A stretch of 64,000 nucleotides of DNA from Streptomyces sp. Go-475 (GTDB lineage: Bacteria > Actinomycetota > Actinomycetes > Streptomycetales > Streptomycetaceae): NCBI RefSeq assembly GCF_003330845.1, contig NZ_CP026121.1:248001-312000 (forward strand), given 5' to 3'. The translations under genes were made by a program, and so were the position numbers. Of the stretch, positions 8,022 through 16,265 are shown in pieces. Below the pieces are notes generated by a model, which had not been told where the DNA came from, did not search any database, and worked only from the letters and a program-made list of their open reading frames with translations. Positions within the stretch are counted from its first letter, which is position 1. Every line of letters begins with the position of its first letter.

Positions 8022-8450
8022 TCAGGCGGCCAGGCACATCCCGTCGTACGACGACGTGGACGCGCCGCGGTGACTGCCGTCCGCGTACCGGGAGGTGACG
8101 CGGGTCAGTTCGCCCTGCGCCCTCGACAGCAGGTCGCCCAGGCCCAGTCCGAGGGCGTGGGCGGCGGCCGCGAGGACCTCCGAGGAGGCCTCCTTGCGGC
8201 CGCGCTCCACCTCCGACAGGTAGGGCATGGAGATCCGCGCCTCGTCGGCGACGTCCTTCAGGGTGCGCTCCTGCGCGAGGCGTTCACGCCGCAGGACGTC
8301 ACCCACCAGGTCGCGCCACAGGGGCTCCTTCGGGGCGGGGGCGGGGGGTCCCTGGCGCGGCGGAGCGGCGGTGGGGCGGGCCGCCTGGGGGCGCGCGCCG
8401 TGCGGACGCAGAGGGATGACGCGGGCTTCGTTCGGCACGTGGTTGCTCAC
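8022..8450 (-). CDS. popR: PopR, XRE-family activator of clpP3-clpP4
   Basis: A 142-residue DNA-binding protein. A Pro/Ala-rich N-terminal ~45 residues precedes an XRE helix-turn-helix (residues ~50-110; ERLAQERTLKDVADEARIS, LSEVERGRKEAS). The C-terminus ends in Leu-Ala-Ala. In S. lividans the two terminal alanines of PopR are reported to be needed for its degradation by ClpP1P2, which keeps clpP3-clpP4 silent. The same ending and the adjacent operon support the identity. The GTG start is at 8450. It converges with clpP4 across the 16-bp repeats. Confidence 0.88.
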   Translation of the reverse strand: MSNHVPNEARVIPLRPHGARPQAARPTAAPPRQGPPAPAPKEPLWRDLVGDVLRRERLAQERTLKDVADEARISMPYLSEVERGRKEASSEVLAAAAHALGLGLGDLLSRAQGELTRVTSRYADGSHRGASTSSYDGMCLAA

Positions 8451-8622
8451 TGTTCCAGCCTAGGAGTCCTGCTCGCCGGGGGAAGGGCCCGGCGTTCCGC
8501 CCTGGGTGGAATCGCCCCAACGTCCGTCCCGGAAAGGGAGGTTGGGGATGCCGGGTTCTGGCCCCGGTGTCCCCGGCGGCGGAGGCCCTACAGCCGGTTT
8601 TCCGCCGGTCGGCCCTTCGCGG

Positions 8623-8647
8623 GCATGTGTGGCGTCCGACCGGGTAC
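8623..8647 (+). promoter_or_regulatory. SigB-type promoter upstream of the sigma factor gene
   Basis: GCAT (8623-8626), a 15-bp spacer and GGGTAC (8642-8647) fit the Streptomyces SigB-type consensus GNNT-N14-16-GGGTAC. The element lies 55 bp before the ATG of the SigB-family gene, which suggests autoregulation or control by a related stress sigma factor. This is a pattern match only. Confidence 0.55.
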
Positions 8648-8701
8648 CCGCAACTCGGAAGGACCTAGGCAGATGTCCGCCATGACGTTCGGGGAGAGGT
8701 A

Positions 8702-9589
8702 ATGGAGACCGCCGTGATCCGGTCGAAGGCACAGGTCGTCGAGGAGAACGCCGAGGCCAGCACGGGTGACGGAGCACTGCCGGGAGTCGTGGACCCGCGG
8801 TCCGTGGCCCCGCGGGACGCGAGGGAGCTGTCCCGCCAGTTCTTCCAGCGCCTGACGGAACTCGAAGAGGGCACGCACGAGTACCAGTACGCGCGCAACA
8901 CGCTGATCGAGATGAACATGTCGCTGGTGCGGTTCGCGGCCGGCCGGTTCCGGGGCCGCGGCGACGACATGGAGGACATCGTCCAGACCGGCATGATCGG
9001 CCTGATCAAGGCCATCGACCGGTTCGAGCTGTCCCGCGAGGTCGAGTTCACCTCCTTCGCGCTGCCGTACATCGTCGGCGAGATCAAGCGGTTCTTCCGG
9101 GACACGACGTGGGCGGTGCACGTGCCGCGGCGGCTCCAGGAACTGCGCGTGGAGCTGGCCAAGGCCCGGGAGGAACTCGCGAGCCGGCTGGACCGCGAGC
9201 CGACGGTCGCTGAGCTGGCCACGCTGATGAACATCTCCGAGAGCCAGGTCATCGAGGGGCAGATCGCCGCGAACGGGTACAACTCCTCCTCGCTGGACGC
9301 CGCGCTCACCGGCGACGGGCCGGAGAGCGGCGAGGCCGTCCTGGCCGACTTCATCGGGGTCGAGGAGGACGGGCTGCGGCTCGTCGAGGACTTCCACTCG
9401 CTCGCCCCGCTCATGGCGGAGCTCAGCGAGCGGGACCGGCAGATCATCCACATGCGGTTCGTGGAGGAGGCCACCCAGGCGGAGATCGGCGAGCGGCTCG
9501 GCTGCTCCCAGATGCACGTCTCCCGCCTGATCAAGCGGATCATCACCCGGCTGCGCGAGGGCATGCTGGGCGAACTGGGCTGCGCCTGA
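8702..9589 (+). CDS. SigB/SigF/SigG-family RNA polymerase sigma factor (SigL-like)
   Basis: A 295-residue group-3 sigma factor. Region 2 (residues ~65-135) has DMEDIVQTGMIGLIKAIDRFE and the -10-binding FTSFALPYIVGEIKRFFRD. Region 3 follows from about 140 to 190, and region 4 has the HTH ATQAEIGERLGCSQMHVSR. Such factors run osmotic, oxidative and developmental responses and are held by RsbW-type anti-sigma kinases; one is encoded just downstream on the opposite strand. Its position beside popR and clpP3-clpP4 resembles S. coelicolor sigL, but the paralogue cannot be fixed without alignment. Confidence 0.9.
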   Translation: METAVIRSKAQVVEENAEASTGDGALPGVVDPRSVAPRDARELSRQFFQRLTELEEGTHEYQYARNTLIEMNMSLVRFAAGRFRGRGDDMEDIVQTGMIGLIKAIDRFELSREVEFTSFALPYIVGEIKRFFRDTTWAVHVPRRLQELRVELAKAREELASRLDREPTVAELATLMNISESQVIEGQIAANGYNSSSLDAALTGDGPESGEAVLADFIGVEEDGLRLVEDFHSLAPLMAELSERDRQIIHMRFVEEATQAEIGERLGCSQMHVSRLIKRIITRLREGMLGELGCA

Positions 9590-9596
9590 CGCAGCC

Positions 9597-9655
9597 GGAC
9601 GCCGTCGCGGGTGCCGCCCCCATGCGGGAGGGGGACGGCACCCGCGACGGCGTCC
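9597..9655. terminator. Long hairpin between convergent genes
   Basis: Arms 9597-9621 and 9630-9655 pair over 25 bp with one bulged A, around an 8-nt loop. The hairpin begins 8 bp after the sigma factor stop and faces the convergent anti-sigma gene. It is a strong bidirectional terminator candidate without a T tract, as is usual in Streptomyces. Confidence 0.85.
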
Positions 9656-9787
9656 TGGTCCGGCCGACCGGCTCCACCCGGGGGCGGCAGCGCGCAGAGC
9701 GTCCCGCCGGAGACCCGGAGCACCCGGAACACCGGGCGACAGCCGGAACACGGGAACACCCGGAACACCTAGGACACCCGCAGGGGC

Positions 9788-10252
9788 TCACCCGCCGGCT
9801 TCGTCGGCGAGAGGCACGACGGCGCGGACGCGCTTGCCCACCGGCACCCGTTCCACGCTGACCTGCTCGGCGAGCGCGTGGACGATCTCCAGGCCGTGCC
9901 GGCCGACGCGCTCGGGGTTGCGCGGGAAGATGCGGGGCAGGGCGGAGCTGCTGTCGTAGACCGACACCGTCACCGAGGTGTCCGTGCCCACGAGCTCCAG
10001 GATGTACGGCCCGTTGCTGTGCCGGTCGGCGTTGGTGACCAGCTCGCTCACCACCAGCAGCACGGCGCCGTCGACACGGTCGTCGATGCGCGCGCACCAC
10101 TCCGTCCTGAGCTGGTCGAGGAAGAGGGCGGCGAAGGACCGCGCCTCGGCGATGCATCCCTGCTCGCCCGAATAGTGTGCCGCCCGCCGCAGCGGTTCCA
10201 CGGGCACGTCGAAACCAGTCGGTATCACTGCCCCGTCCAGGTGGTCGATCAT
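9788..10252 (-). CDS. RsbW-like anti-sigma/ATP-binding protein (HATPase_c)
   Basis: A 154-residue GHKL-fold protein of the anti-sigma regulatory factor family. The N box is ELVTNADRHSNG, the G1-type segment is VYDSSSAL, and a Gly-rich GRHGLEIVHAL lid follows. Such proteins bind SigB-type sigma factors and phosphorylate anti-anti-sigma partners; many Streptomyces copies are of unknown target. It converges with the sigma factor gene, so pairing is plausible but not shown. The start is taken at ATG 10252; an upstream in-frame codon at 10294 would add 14 residues outside the fold. Confidence 0.82.
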   Translation of the reverse strand: MIDHLDGAVIPTGFDVPVEPLRRAAHYSGEQGCIAEARSFAALFLDQLRTEWCARIDDRVDGAVLLVVSELVTNADRHSNGPYILELVGTDTSVTVSVYDSSSALPRIFPRNPERVGRHGLEIVHALAEQVSVERVPVGKRVRAVVPLADEAGG

Positions 10253-10437
10253 TCGTTTCTCTCTGGGAAGCCGGACTGGCCGGACGCTCTGCACCAGTGC
10301 TCGTACCCCGAGCCGCGCCGTGCAGTCCTGACAGTGTCCGTCCGTCCCGTGCCCTGGGCATTGTCCCCCGTCCGCGGGGCACCCGGAAGGAACCAGGACC
10401 GGTCGAGGGCGGCCGGGCGGATCGCCGGAGGTGTGCG

Positions 10438-10578
10438 GTGGCCTGGTGGATATGGCTGGTCGTGGTGGTCGCGGCGCTCGTCGCGGTCGCCGTGGTGACG
10501 CTCGCGGTGCAGGCCGGCCGGCGGTCGGGGACGGTCATCGCGGTACGGCGCAGGCCCGGCGGGAAGGGCGTGCGATGA
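10438..10578 (+). CDS. Small single-span membrane protein (46 aa)
   Basis: A short gene starting at GTG 10438 with GGAGG 6 nt upstream. It encodes WWIWLVVVVAALVAVAVVTL, one transmembrane helix (residues ~3-25), followed by a basic tail (GRRSGTVIAVRRRPGGKG). The positive-inside rule puts the C-terminus in the cytoplasm. Its stop overlaps the next start (ATGA), so it is coupled to the PRC-barrel genes. A longer upstream in-frame extension is possible, but it has shadow-like composition and no ribosome site. Function unknown. Confidence 0.6.
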   Translation: MAWWIWLVVVVAALVAVAVVTLAVQAGRRSGTVIAVRRRPGGKGVR

Positions 10579-11168
10579 ACGAGCTGATGGCGGCGCGGAG
10601 CCTGACGACCCTGCCGGTGGTCACCCTGGGCGGGGACGCCGTCGCGCAGATCAAGGACACCGTCTTCGACGCCGCGGCCGGACGGGTCACCGGCTTCACG
10701 CTCAGCGGCCGCGGCCTGCTGTCCGGGCCGCTGAAGCAGAGCCTGCCCTGGGCGGCGGTGCACTCGCTGGGCCATGACGCCGTGATGATCCGTGACGCCC
10801 TCGCCCTGCAGGACACGTCCGTCGTGGTGGCGCGCCGCGAGGCCCAGCAGGGCCGGGTGCTGCACGCGAAGGTGCTGACGGACGAGGGCGCGGAAGTCGG
10901 CACGGTGCTCGACGTCATCATCGAGGGCGGCACCAGCGGCCGGGTGGTGGGCTTCCGGATCGCCGCGGGCAAGGCGCTCGTGCAGGGTTCCAGGCGCCGT
11001 CGGCACCGGGTGTACGTGCCGCGCGGGGAGACGCTCGCCGTCTCCGGGCGGGCGCTGGTCATCCCCGCGGACGCCACCCGTTACGTCGCCGACGACCTGA
11101 CGGCCTTCGTCGCCGGCGTCGGAGCCTTCCGCGAGGAGCGCGAGGAGCGCAAGGGGACGCCGTCATGA
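10575..11168 (+). CDS. Double PRC-barrel domain protein
   Basis: A 197-residue protein with two PRC-barrel beta domains (residues ~1-85 and ~90-165). Repeated motifs are GDAVAQIKDTVFDAAAGRVTG and GAEVGTVLDVIIEGGTSGRVVG (each an RNA/protein-adaptor-type barrel edge), plus VYVPRGETLAVSGRALVIP. PRC barrels occur in RimM and in photosynthetic and stress adaptor proteins; the partner here is unknown. It overlaps both neighbours by 4 bp (ATGA), giving a tight three-gene operon near sigma/anti-sigma genes. Confidence 0.8.
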   Translation: MNELMAARSLTTLPVVTLGGDAVAQIKDTVFDAAAGRVTGFTLSGRGLLSGPLKQSLPWAAVHSLGHDAVMIRDALALQDTSVVVARREAQQGRVLHAKVLTDEGAEVGTVLDVIIEGGTSGRVVGFRIAAGKALVQGSRRRRHRVYVPRGETLAVSGRALVIPADATRYVADDLTAFVAGVGAFREEREERKGTPS

Positions 11169-11581
11169 TGCTGTTCTCGCAGGCGCGGGGCCTGCCGGTG
11201 CTGACGCTGACCGAGGCGGAGGAGATCGGCGTCGTGAGGTCGCTGACGGTCGACGCCGCCTCCGGTGTGGTCACCCACGTCCGGGTGCGGGGCAGGCACT
11301 CCCGCAAGGAGACGGTGCTGGCCTGGGGCGCCCTGCACGCCATCGGCCCGGACGCCGTCCTGGTGCGCTCGACCGCCGCCCCCGCCGAGGTGCCGCCGCA
11401 CCACGAGCTGGCGGGCCTGCGGATCCTCGCCGAGACCGGTGACGCACTCGGCACCGTCCAGGACGTCGCGTTCGAGCCGGAGACGGGCCGCGTCGAGGCG
11501 GTCGTCAGTGCCCGGGGCGAGGTGCCGGCCGATCGGCTGCTCGGGCTCGGCGACTACGCCCTGGTGGTCCGTGCCGGGTGA
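11165..11581 (+). CDS. PRC-barrel domain protein
   Basis: A 138-residue paralogue of the preceding protein with the same two-barrel layout: EEIGVVRSLTVDAASGVVTHV and GDALGTVQDVAFEPETGRVEAV. The start overlaps the previous stop (ATGATG). The two proteins may form a heteromer, as coupled paralogues often do; this is inference. The stop lies inside the first unit of a 16-bp tandem repeat. Confidence 0.8.
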   Translation: MMLFSQARGLPVLTLTEAEEIGVVRSLTVDAASGVVTHVRVRGRHSRKETVLAWGALHAIGPDAVLVRSTAAPAEVPPHHELAGLRILAETGDALGTVQDVAFEPETGRVEAVVSARGEVPADRLLGLGDYALVVRAG

Positions 11582-11657
11582 GTCGGGTGCCGGGTGAGTC
11601 AGGCGCCTGTTGAGTCGGGTGCCTGTTGAGTCAGATGCCGGTCGAGTCAGGAGGCCG
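11578..11657. repeat. 16-bp tandem repeat at a convergent gene junction
   Basis: Units beginning at 11578, 11594, 11610, 11626 and 11642 follow KTGAGTCRGGTGCCKG with variation. The array contains the TGA of the PRC-barrel gene and runs into the stop of the convergent DUF6777 gene (11647). Every unit contains GAGTC, a 5-bp word that partly pairs with itself. The periodicity equals that of the array at 7897-7992, but the sequence is unrelated. Confidence 0.85.
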
Positions 11658-12786
11658 GCGCCTGGTCCGTCGTGCCGTTGCCGGTGTCGCTCCCCGGGGG
11701 CGGCGGCTGGGGCTCGGACGTCGGCGGCTCGCTCGTCGGCGGCTCGGACGACGTCTCCGACTCCGGCTCCGAGGTCGGCGGTTCGCTGGTGGGCGGCTCC
11801 GACGAGGTCGTGTCGGTCGGTGACGTCGGCGTGGTCACGCTCACCGACGGGGAGGGCTTGTCCGGCTTCTCGGTCTTGCGGTCCTTCGTGCCCGTGTCGC
11901 CCTTGTGGCGCTCGAACCACTCGCCGTCACGCTCGCACATGACGAAGACGTCGACCGGCTCCGGCGCGGGCGTGACCACGACGACGTTCGACGACTTGTA
12001 CGACGGCCACGCGTCACCGGAGGCCTTCGGCGCGGTCTGCTGGGCGACCGGCGGGGTCAGCGGGTTGCCGCACGCGCAGCGCACCCGGGGCACGCCGCGG
12101 TCGTCGACCAGGACGGCCGTGCCGGCCTGGAGGACGGCCTGGTAGCTGGTGGCGGCGCCGTCCTTGTAGCCGTGGTTGGTGACGCGGGTGTCCATGCGCA
12201 GCTGCACCGGTGTGAGCGAACGCAGGTAGGCGGGGACGTCGGTCGGGTCCACGCGGGCGACGGAGGCGAACGCCCGCTGCTTGTCCGGGGCACCCTCGAA
12301 GTACGTGATCTGCTTCTCCACGTCGCAGCTGGAGACGTTGCGGGTGCCGCCGTACAGGCCGGGCGCGCCGCCCTGCACACCCTGGACGGCGTTCTGCGGG
12401 GCCAGTTCGGTGGGCGAGGGCGAGACCGGCGCGGCGGAGCTCTCCTTCGCCGTGGACTCGGTGAACGGGTCCGGGCCGGTGTCCGCCGCGGGCTGGAGGA
12501 AGACCTCGCCCTCGGAGGTCCTGGTGCCTCCGTCGGACGCGCCGGTGCCACCACCGTCGGGGCGGGTGAACACCACGGCCAGGATGACGGCGGCCACCAC
12601 GGCGGTGGCGATCAGCGCGACGCGGGGGACGGATCCCCACCACGGGCGCCGCGGCTCCGGCGGCTCGCCGCTCCCGCCCGGCGGCTCGGCGGGCGGGCCG
12701 CCTCCCGGCGGCGGCTGGGAGGGGCCGGACAGCGGGCCCGAGGGAGGCCCTGTGGGGCGGCCGGACGACGGCGGTTCGACGCTCAC
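11647..12786 (-). CDS. DUF6777-type membrane-anchored protein
   Basis: A 379-residue protein. A Pro/Gly-rich cytoplasmic ~50 residues is followed by one transmembrane helix (RVALIATAVVAAVILAVVF), then a ~200-residue extracellular domain with four conserved-looking Cys (SSCDVEKQI, RCACGNPL, VMCERDGEWF). A Ser/Thr/Pro/Glu repeat tail follows (SEPPTSEP repeated). This layout matches the Streptomyces family I recall as DUF6777, often near Ser/Thr kinases, as here. Function unknown; a cell-wall sensor is possible. GTG start at 12786. Confidence 0.75.
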   Translation of the reverse strand: MSVEPPSSGRPTGPPSGPLSGPSQPPPGGGPPAEPPGGSGEPPEPRRPWWGSVPRVALIATAVVAAVILAVVFTRPDGGGTGASDGGTRTSEGEVFLQPAADTGPDPFTESTAKESSAAPVSPSPTELAPQNAVQGVQGGAPGLYGGTRNVSSCDVEKQITYFEGAPDKQRAFASVARVDPTDVPAYLRSLTPVQLRMDTRVTNHGYKDGAATSYQAVLQAGTAVLVDDRGVPRVRCACGNPLTPPVAQQTAPKASGDAWPSYKSSNVVVVTPAPEPVDVFVMCERDGEWFERHKGDTGTKDRKTEKPDKPSPSVSVTTPTSPTDTTSSEPPTSEPPTSEPESETSSEPPTSEPPTSEPQPPPPGSDTGNGTTDQAPAS

Positions 12787-12965
12787 GAGCTCTTCTTCCC
12801 ACGTGGGTTCTCTGCGGCCTTCGCACAGCCGAGGAATTTGATCCCGGTACAGGCCGCTTTTTCCGCTACGAGTTCATTGTGTGCTCCGGTCCGGTACGCC
12901 CCGCAAGCCGACGCGGACGGACCTCCCGGCGGGCGGGCGGCGCGGGTGCTGCTTAGCGTGGCAGC

Positions 12966-14264
12966 GTGAGTTCGCGCACCCCCTCCGGCCAGGTACGTAC
13001 CGCAGACGAGCGGGCCGTCGCCCGTCACGGCTGGGCGCAGGCCCTCGTCACGGTGCTCGGCGGGCTGCTCGCCATGGGGGTGGTGGCCGCGCTCGGCCTG
13101 TGGGCGGCCGGAGCCGCCGATCTGCCGGACGGCGCGTTCGCCCCGGTCGTCGCGGCGACCGTGGTGACCGCCGTCGGCGGCGCCGTGGAGCTCTCCGGGA
13201 GCGCCGGCGACCTCGCCGACACGCAGGCGGGCCTGACGGTGATCCCGTTGTCGGTCACGCTCACCGGGGCGCTGGTCATCGCCTGGGGCTTCCTGCGGCC
13301 GCTGCGGCACCGCGCGGTCGCCGGTGCCCGGGAGCTGGCCGGGTGGGCCGCCCGGGTCGCGGCGTTGTGGCTGCTCGCGCTGATCGGCCTGGCGCTCGCC
13401 GCCCGGCACACCTTCGACCTCTCCCTCGGGAACGACGCGCTGGGCGAACTCGGTGACCTGTTCGGCGCCTCGCCGAAGGTCGGCTTCACCACCGACGTTC
13501 CGCTGTCCGTGTTGGTCGGCGTGGTGTGGCTGGCCGGTGTGCTGGTGCTGGCGCTGCTGGTGTCGCGCGGGGCGCCGCTGCCGGGCGGGCTGCTGCGGTT
13601 CCAGGCCTCGGTGCGGCCGGCCGCGTACGCGATGGTGGCGCTGCTGCTCGCCTGCGTCGCCATCGGTGTGCTCGTCGCGCTCGTCGTCGCGGTGACGCGG
13701 GGGCACGCGGCGGAGACGTTCGCCGTGATCCTGCTGGGCATGCCCAACCTGGTGTGGCTGGCGCTGACGATCGGTCTCGGCGCCACCTGGAACGGCAGGG
13801 TGGAGGGGCCGTTCGGGCTGCCCATGCCGCACGTGCTGGACGAGGTGCTGCGCACCCCGGACATCTCGGAGCTCAACCTGCGGACGCTGGCGGAGCACGA
13901 CGGCCGGGTGTGGTGGCTGCTGGTCGTCGCCGCCGTGCTGCTGGCGGCCGCGGCGTTCGTGATGGCGGCCCGGTCCCCGGCCCGGGTCCGGGCCTGGGAG
14001 CACGCCGTACGCATGGCCGTCGCGCTGGTGCTCACGGTGTTCATGATCTGCCTCCTGGCGCGCGTCTCGGCGCACTACGGCCTGTCCGTGCTCGGCATCG
14101 GCGACCTGGGCGGCGGTCTCGCGGGCGAGCTGTTCCTCCGGCCCCGGCTGTGGGGTGCGGTCGGACTGGCCGTCCCGTGGGGGCTGGTGACCGGCTTCGC
14201 CGGCGCGCTGGCGGCCCGGCGCGTGCGGCGGCGGGGTGAGGTGCGCGGGGTCCGGAAAAGCTGA
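12966..14264 (+). CDS. Streptophobe-family integral membrane protein
   Basis: A 432-residue protein with about 9-10 hydrophobic helices spread from residue ~20 to 420 and short Arg-rich termini. It matches the actinobacterial streptophobe family of unknown function, usually found near Ser/Thr kinases and forkhead-associated proteins. No catalytic motif was seen. GTG start at 12966. It is transcribed divergently from the DUF6777 gene and ends 58 bp before the convergent kinase gene. Confidence 0.75.
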   Translation: MSSRTPSGQVRTADERAVARHGWAQALVTVLGGLLAMGVVAALGLWAAGAADLPDGAFAPVVAATVVTAVGGAVELSGSAGDLADTQAGLTVIPLSVTLTGALVIAWGFLRPLRHRAVAGARELAGWAARVAALWLLALIGLALAARHTFDLSLGNDALGELGDLFGASPKVGFTTDVPLSVLVGVVWLAGVLVLALLVSRGAPLPGGLLRFQASVRPAAYAMVALLLACVAIGVLVALVVAVTRGHAAETFAVILLGMPNLVWLALTIGLGATWNGRVEGPFGLPMPHVLDEVLRTPDISELNLRTLAEHDGRVWWLLVVAAVLLAAAAFVMAARSPARVRAWEHAVRMAVALVLTVFMICLLARVSAHYGLSVLGIGDLGGGLAGELFLRPRLWGAVGLAVPWGLVTGFAGALAARRVRRRGEVRGVRKS

Positions 14265-14322
14265 CGGCGGCCCGGGAGCTGACCGCGGCCCGCTACGGCC
14301 CGGGAGGGCTGACCGCCGCCCG
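14265..14322. repeat. Two imperfect direct repeats between convergent stops
   Basis: The 58-bp junction contains CTGACCGCSGCCCGCTACGG twice (about 14279 and 14309), each preceded by GGCCCGGGAG. It may be a local duplication that replaced a terminator; no clean hairpin is visible. Confidence 0.5.
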
Positions 14323-15318
14323 CTACGGTCGCGGCAGGAAGACCGGTTCGGCCCAGCGCGGGGGCGGCTTGGGCCGCTCGTCCCCCGCGACCGGCCGCTG
14401 CCGGTCCCCCCGAGGGGGTGCCGGGGCGGCCCCGGCCGCGCCCCCGGTCGTCGCGGCGCGCAGGGCGGCCACGAAGTCGAGGCAGGACGGGTAGCGGTCG
14501 TCGGGGCTCTTGGCGAGGGCCTTGGCGAGGACGGGGTCGGCCTGGGCGGGGATGCCGGGCCGGGCCTCGGTCAGCGGCGGCGGGTCGTCGTACTGGTGGG
14601 CCCACAGCAGGGCCATGTCGTCGTCCCGGCGGAAGGGCGGGTGCCCGGCCAGGGTCTCGTAGACGACGCAGGCGAAGCCGTACACGTCGCAGCGGGCGTC
14701 GACCGGCTTGCCGGAGATCTGCTCGGGCGCGACGTAGTCGAGCGTGCCGACGAACTGGCCGACCGTGGTGAAGCCGGTCAGCGACAGCGACTTCTTCGTG
14801 AGGCCGAAGTCGGTGAGGTAGACGTGCTCGGGGTGGTCGCTGTCGGTGCCGCGGGAGACCAGGATGTTGCCGGGCTTGACGTCCCGGTGCACCAGGCCGT
14901 GCTCGTGGGCGGCGTCGAGCGCGGAGGCGACCTGGGCGGCGACGCGGACGGCGGTGGCGGGCGGCAGCGGGCCCTCCCGGTCGAGGACGTGCCGCAGGTC
15001 GCTGCCGGCGACGTAGCGCATGGCGATGTAGAGGACGCCGTCCGTCTCGCCCGCCTCGAACACCGGCACGATGTGGGGGTGGTCGATCGCTGCGGCGGCG
15101 CGGGACTCGTGGGTGAAGCGGCGCCGGAAGGTGTCGTTGCGGGCGAGTTCCGGGGCGAGCAGCTTGAGGGCGACGGTACGTTCCAGACGCAGGTCGCGGG
15201 CCCGGTAGACGACGGCCATGCCGCCGCGCCCGATCTCCTGCTCGATCCGGTACCCGGCGATCTGCTGCCCGATCAGCTCGGAGGGCCGCCCCGAGAACAC
15301 GCTGGTCTCGCGGCTCAA
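14323..15318 (-). CDS. Soluble Hanks-type Ser/Thr protein kinase
   Basis: A 331-residue kinase without a transmembrane segment. The fold is complete: Gly-rich loop IGRGGMAVVY, VALKLL Lys, HRDVKPGN catalytic loop, TDFGLTKK magnesium loop, and GTLDYVAPEQ. The last ~50 residues are Pro-rich. Translation begins at TTG 15318, overlapping the previous stop (TTGA), so output is tied to the Thr-repeat protein. Its likely substrates are the other two products of the operon, the Thr-repeat protein and the FHA-ABC transporter. Compare mycobacterial PknF and Rv1747. Confidence 0.9.
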   Translation of the reverse strand: MSRETSVFSGRPSELIGQQIAGYRIEQEIGRGGMAVVYRARDLRLERTVALKLLAPELARNDTFRRRFTHESRAAAAIDHPHIVPVFEAGETDGVLYIAMRYVAGSDLRHVLDREGPLPPATAVRVAAQVASALDAAHEHGLVHRDVKPGNILVSRGTDSDHPEHVYLTDFGLTKKSLSLTGFTTVGQFVGTLDYVAPEQISGKPVDARCDVYGFACVVYETLAGHPPFRRDDDMALLWAHQYDDPPPLTEARPGIPAQADPVLAKALAKSPDDRYPSCLDFVAALRAATTGGAAGAAPAPPRGDRQRPVAGDERPKPPPRWAEPVFLPRP

Positions 15319-16256
15319 CGGACGTCACCCTCGGGCGACACGACCCGGGTGGGCGCCGCCTCCCCCGGCCGGCCCGCCTCCTCGACGTCCTCCGGCGTCA
15401 CGAGCCGTGTGGGTTCGGGAGGCCCGGCGGATTCGGGAGGTCGGGGAGGTTCGGCGGAGACGATACGGGTCGGCTCGGGAGCCTCCGGGGACACGGCCCC
15501 CGTCGGCTCAGGGGCCTCCGGAGACACGACCCGCGTCGGCTCGGGAGCCTCGGGTGGCGTGGTCTGTGCCCGTTCCGGCGCCTCGGGCACGACCACCCGT
15601 GTCGGCTCGGGAGCCCTGGGCGCCTCGGGCGGCGCGACCCGGGTCGGCCCGGGGGGTGCGCCCTGCTCGGGCGCAGGCGCCGGCGCCGGCTGCGAGCGAG
15701 GTGGTTCCTCGGGTACCACCCGCGTCGGTGGACGGGCGGGCGCCTCGGCCGGGTGCGACGGCTCCCGGTCGGCGCGGGGTGTCTCGTCCGTCGCGTACGT
15801 GGTCAGGCGGGTTCCGTCGGCGTACACCCAGTGCCCGTGCGCGGCGTCGTAGAGCCACACGGACTCGCCGTCGACGACCACGCCGATCCGCACCCCGCGG
15901 GTGCGGGCGCGGAAGGACTCCCGGTCCAGGCCGCCCGCGAGGTCCTCGACCGCCGACCGGTAGCGCGCCAGGCCTTCCTGCGCCCGGCTCAGCAGCGGAC
16001 GCGGATCCGCGGCGCGGGTGAGCGGCCCGTCCGCGGCGGGCGGGTCCTGCGGCACCGCGACCAGGCGGCGGCCGTCGACCCAGGCCGACCAGCCGTTGAA
16101 GCACAGCACGTGCCCCCAGTCGCCCTGGCGCTCCAGCAGCTGCACCGGCAGCAGCGGGTCGAGGTCGACGGTGGGCCGGGCCGGGTCGGGCGCCTCCCAG
16201 GCGGGCATCCCGTGCTGGGGCACGACGTGGGTGGGCCGGAAGCCGGGAGTCGTCAT
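15315..16256 (-). CDS. Protein with a repeated Pro-Thr-Arg-Val-Val tail
   Basis: A 313-residue protein. The first ~165 residues form an SH3-like/WW-like region (LLPVQLLERQGDWGHVLCF, GESVWLYDAAHGHWVYAD). From ~170 to the end there are eight PT(R/G)(V/I/L/A)(V/A)-type units, most followed by PEAP-like residues; a ninth, PTHVV, sits at residue 8. In most units a hydrophobic Val lies three residues after Thr, the spacing favoured by FHA domains. Lying between an FHA transporter and a kinase, it is a candidate phospho-scaffold. No known family was recognised. Confidence 0.75.
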   Translation of the reverse strand: MTTPGFRPTHVVPQHGMPAWEAPDPARPTVDLDPLLPVQLLERQGDWGHVLCFNGWSAWVDGRRLVAVPQDPPAADGPLTRAADPRPLLSRAQEGLARYRSAVEDLAGGLDRESFRARTRGVRIGVVVDGESVWLYDAAHGHWVYADGTRLTTYATDETPRADREPSHPAEAPARPPTRVVPEEPPRSQPAPAPAPEQGAPPGPTRVAPPEAPRAPEPTRVVVPEAPERAQTTPPEAPEPTRVVSPEAPEPTGAVSPEAPEPTRIVSAEPPRPPESAGPPEPTRLVTPEDVEEAGRPGEAAPTRVVSPEGDVR

Positions 16257-16265
16257 GGCGGCTCC

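Noticed and set aside
7929-8702. A rightward frame of about 257 codons across the 16-bp repeats and opposite popR
   Set aside because: It translates the tandem repeat into Met-Pro-Arg-Arg-Pro-type repeats and has no ribosome site; the minus strand holds popR.
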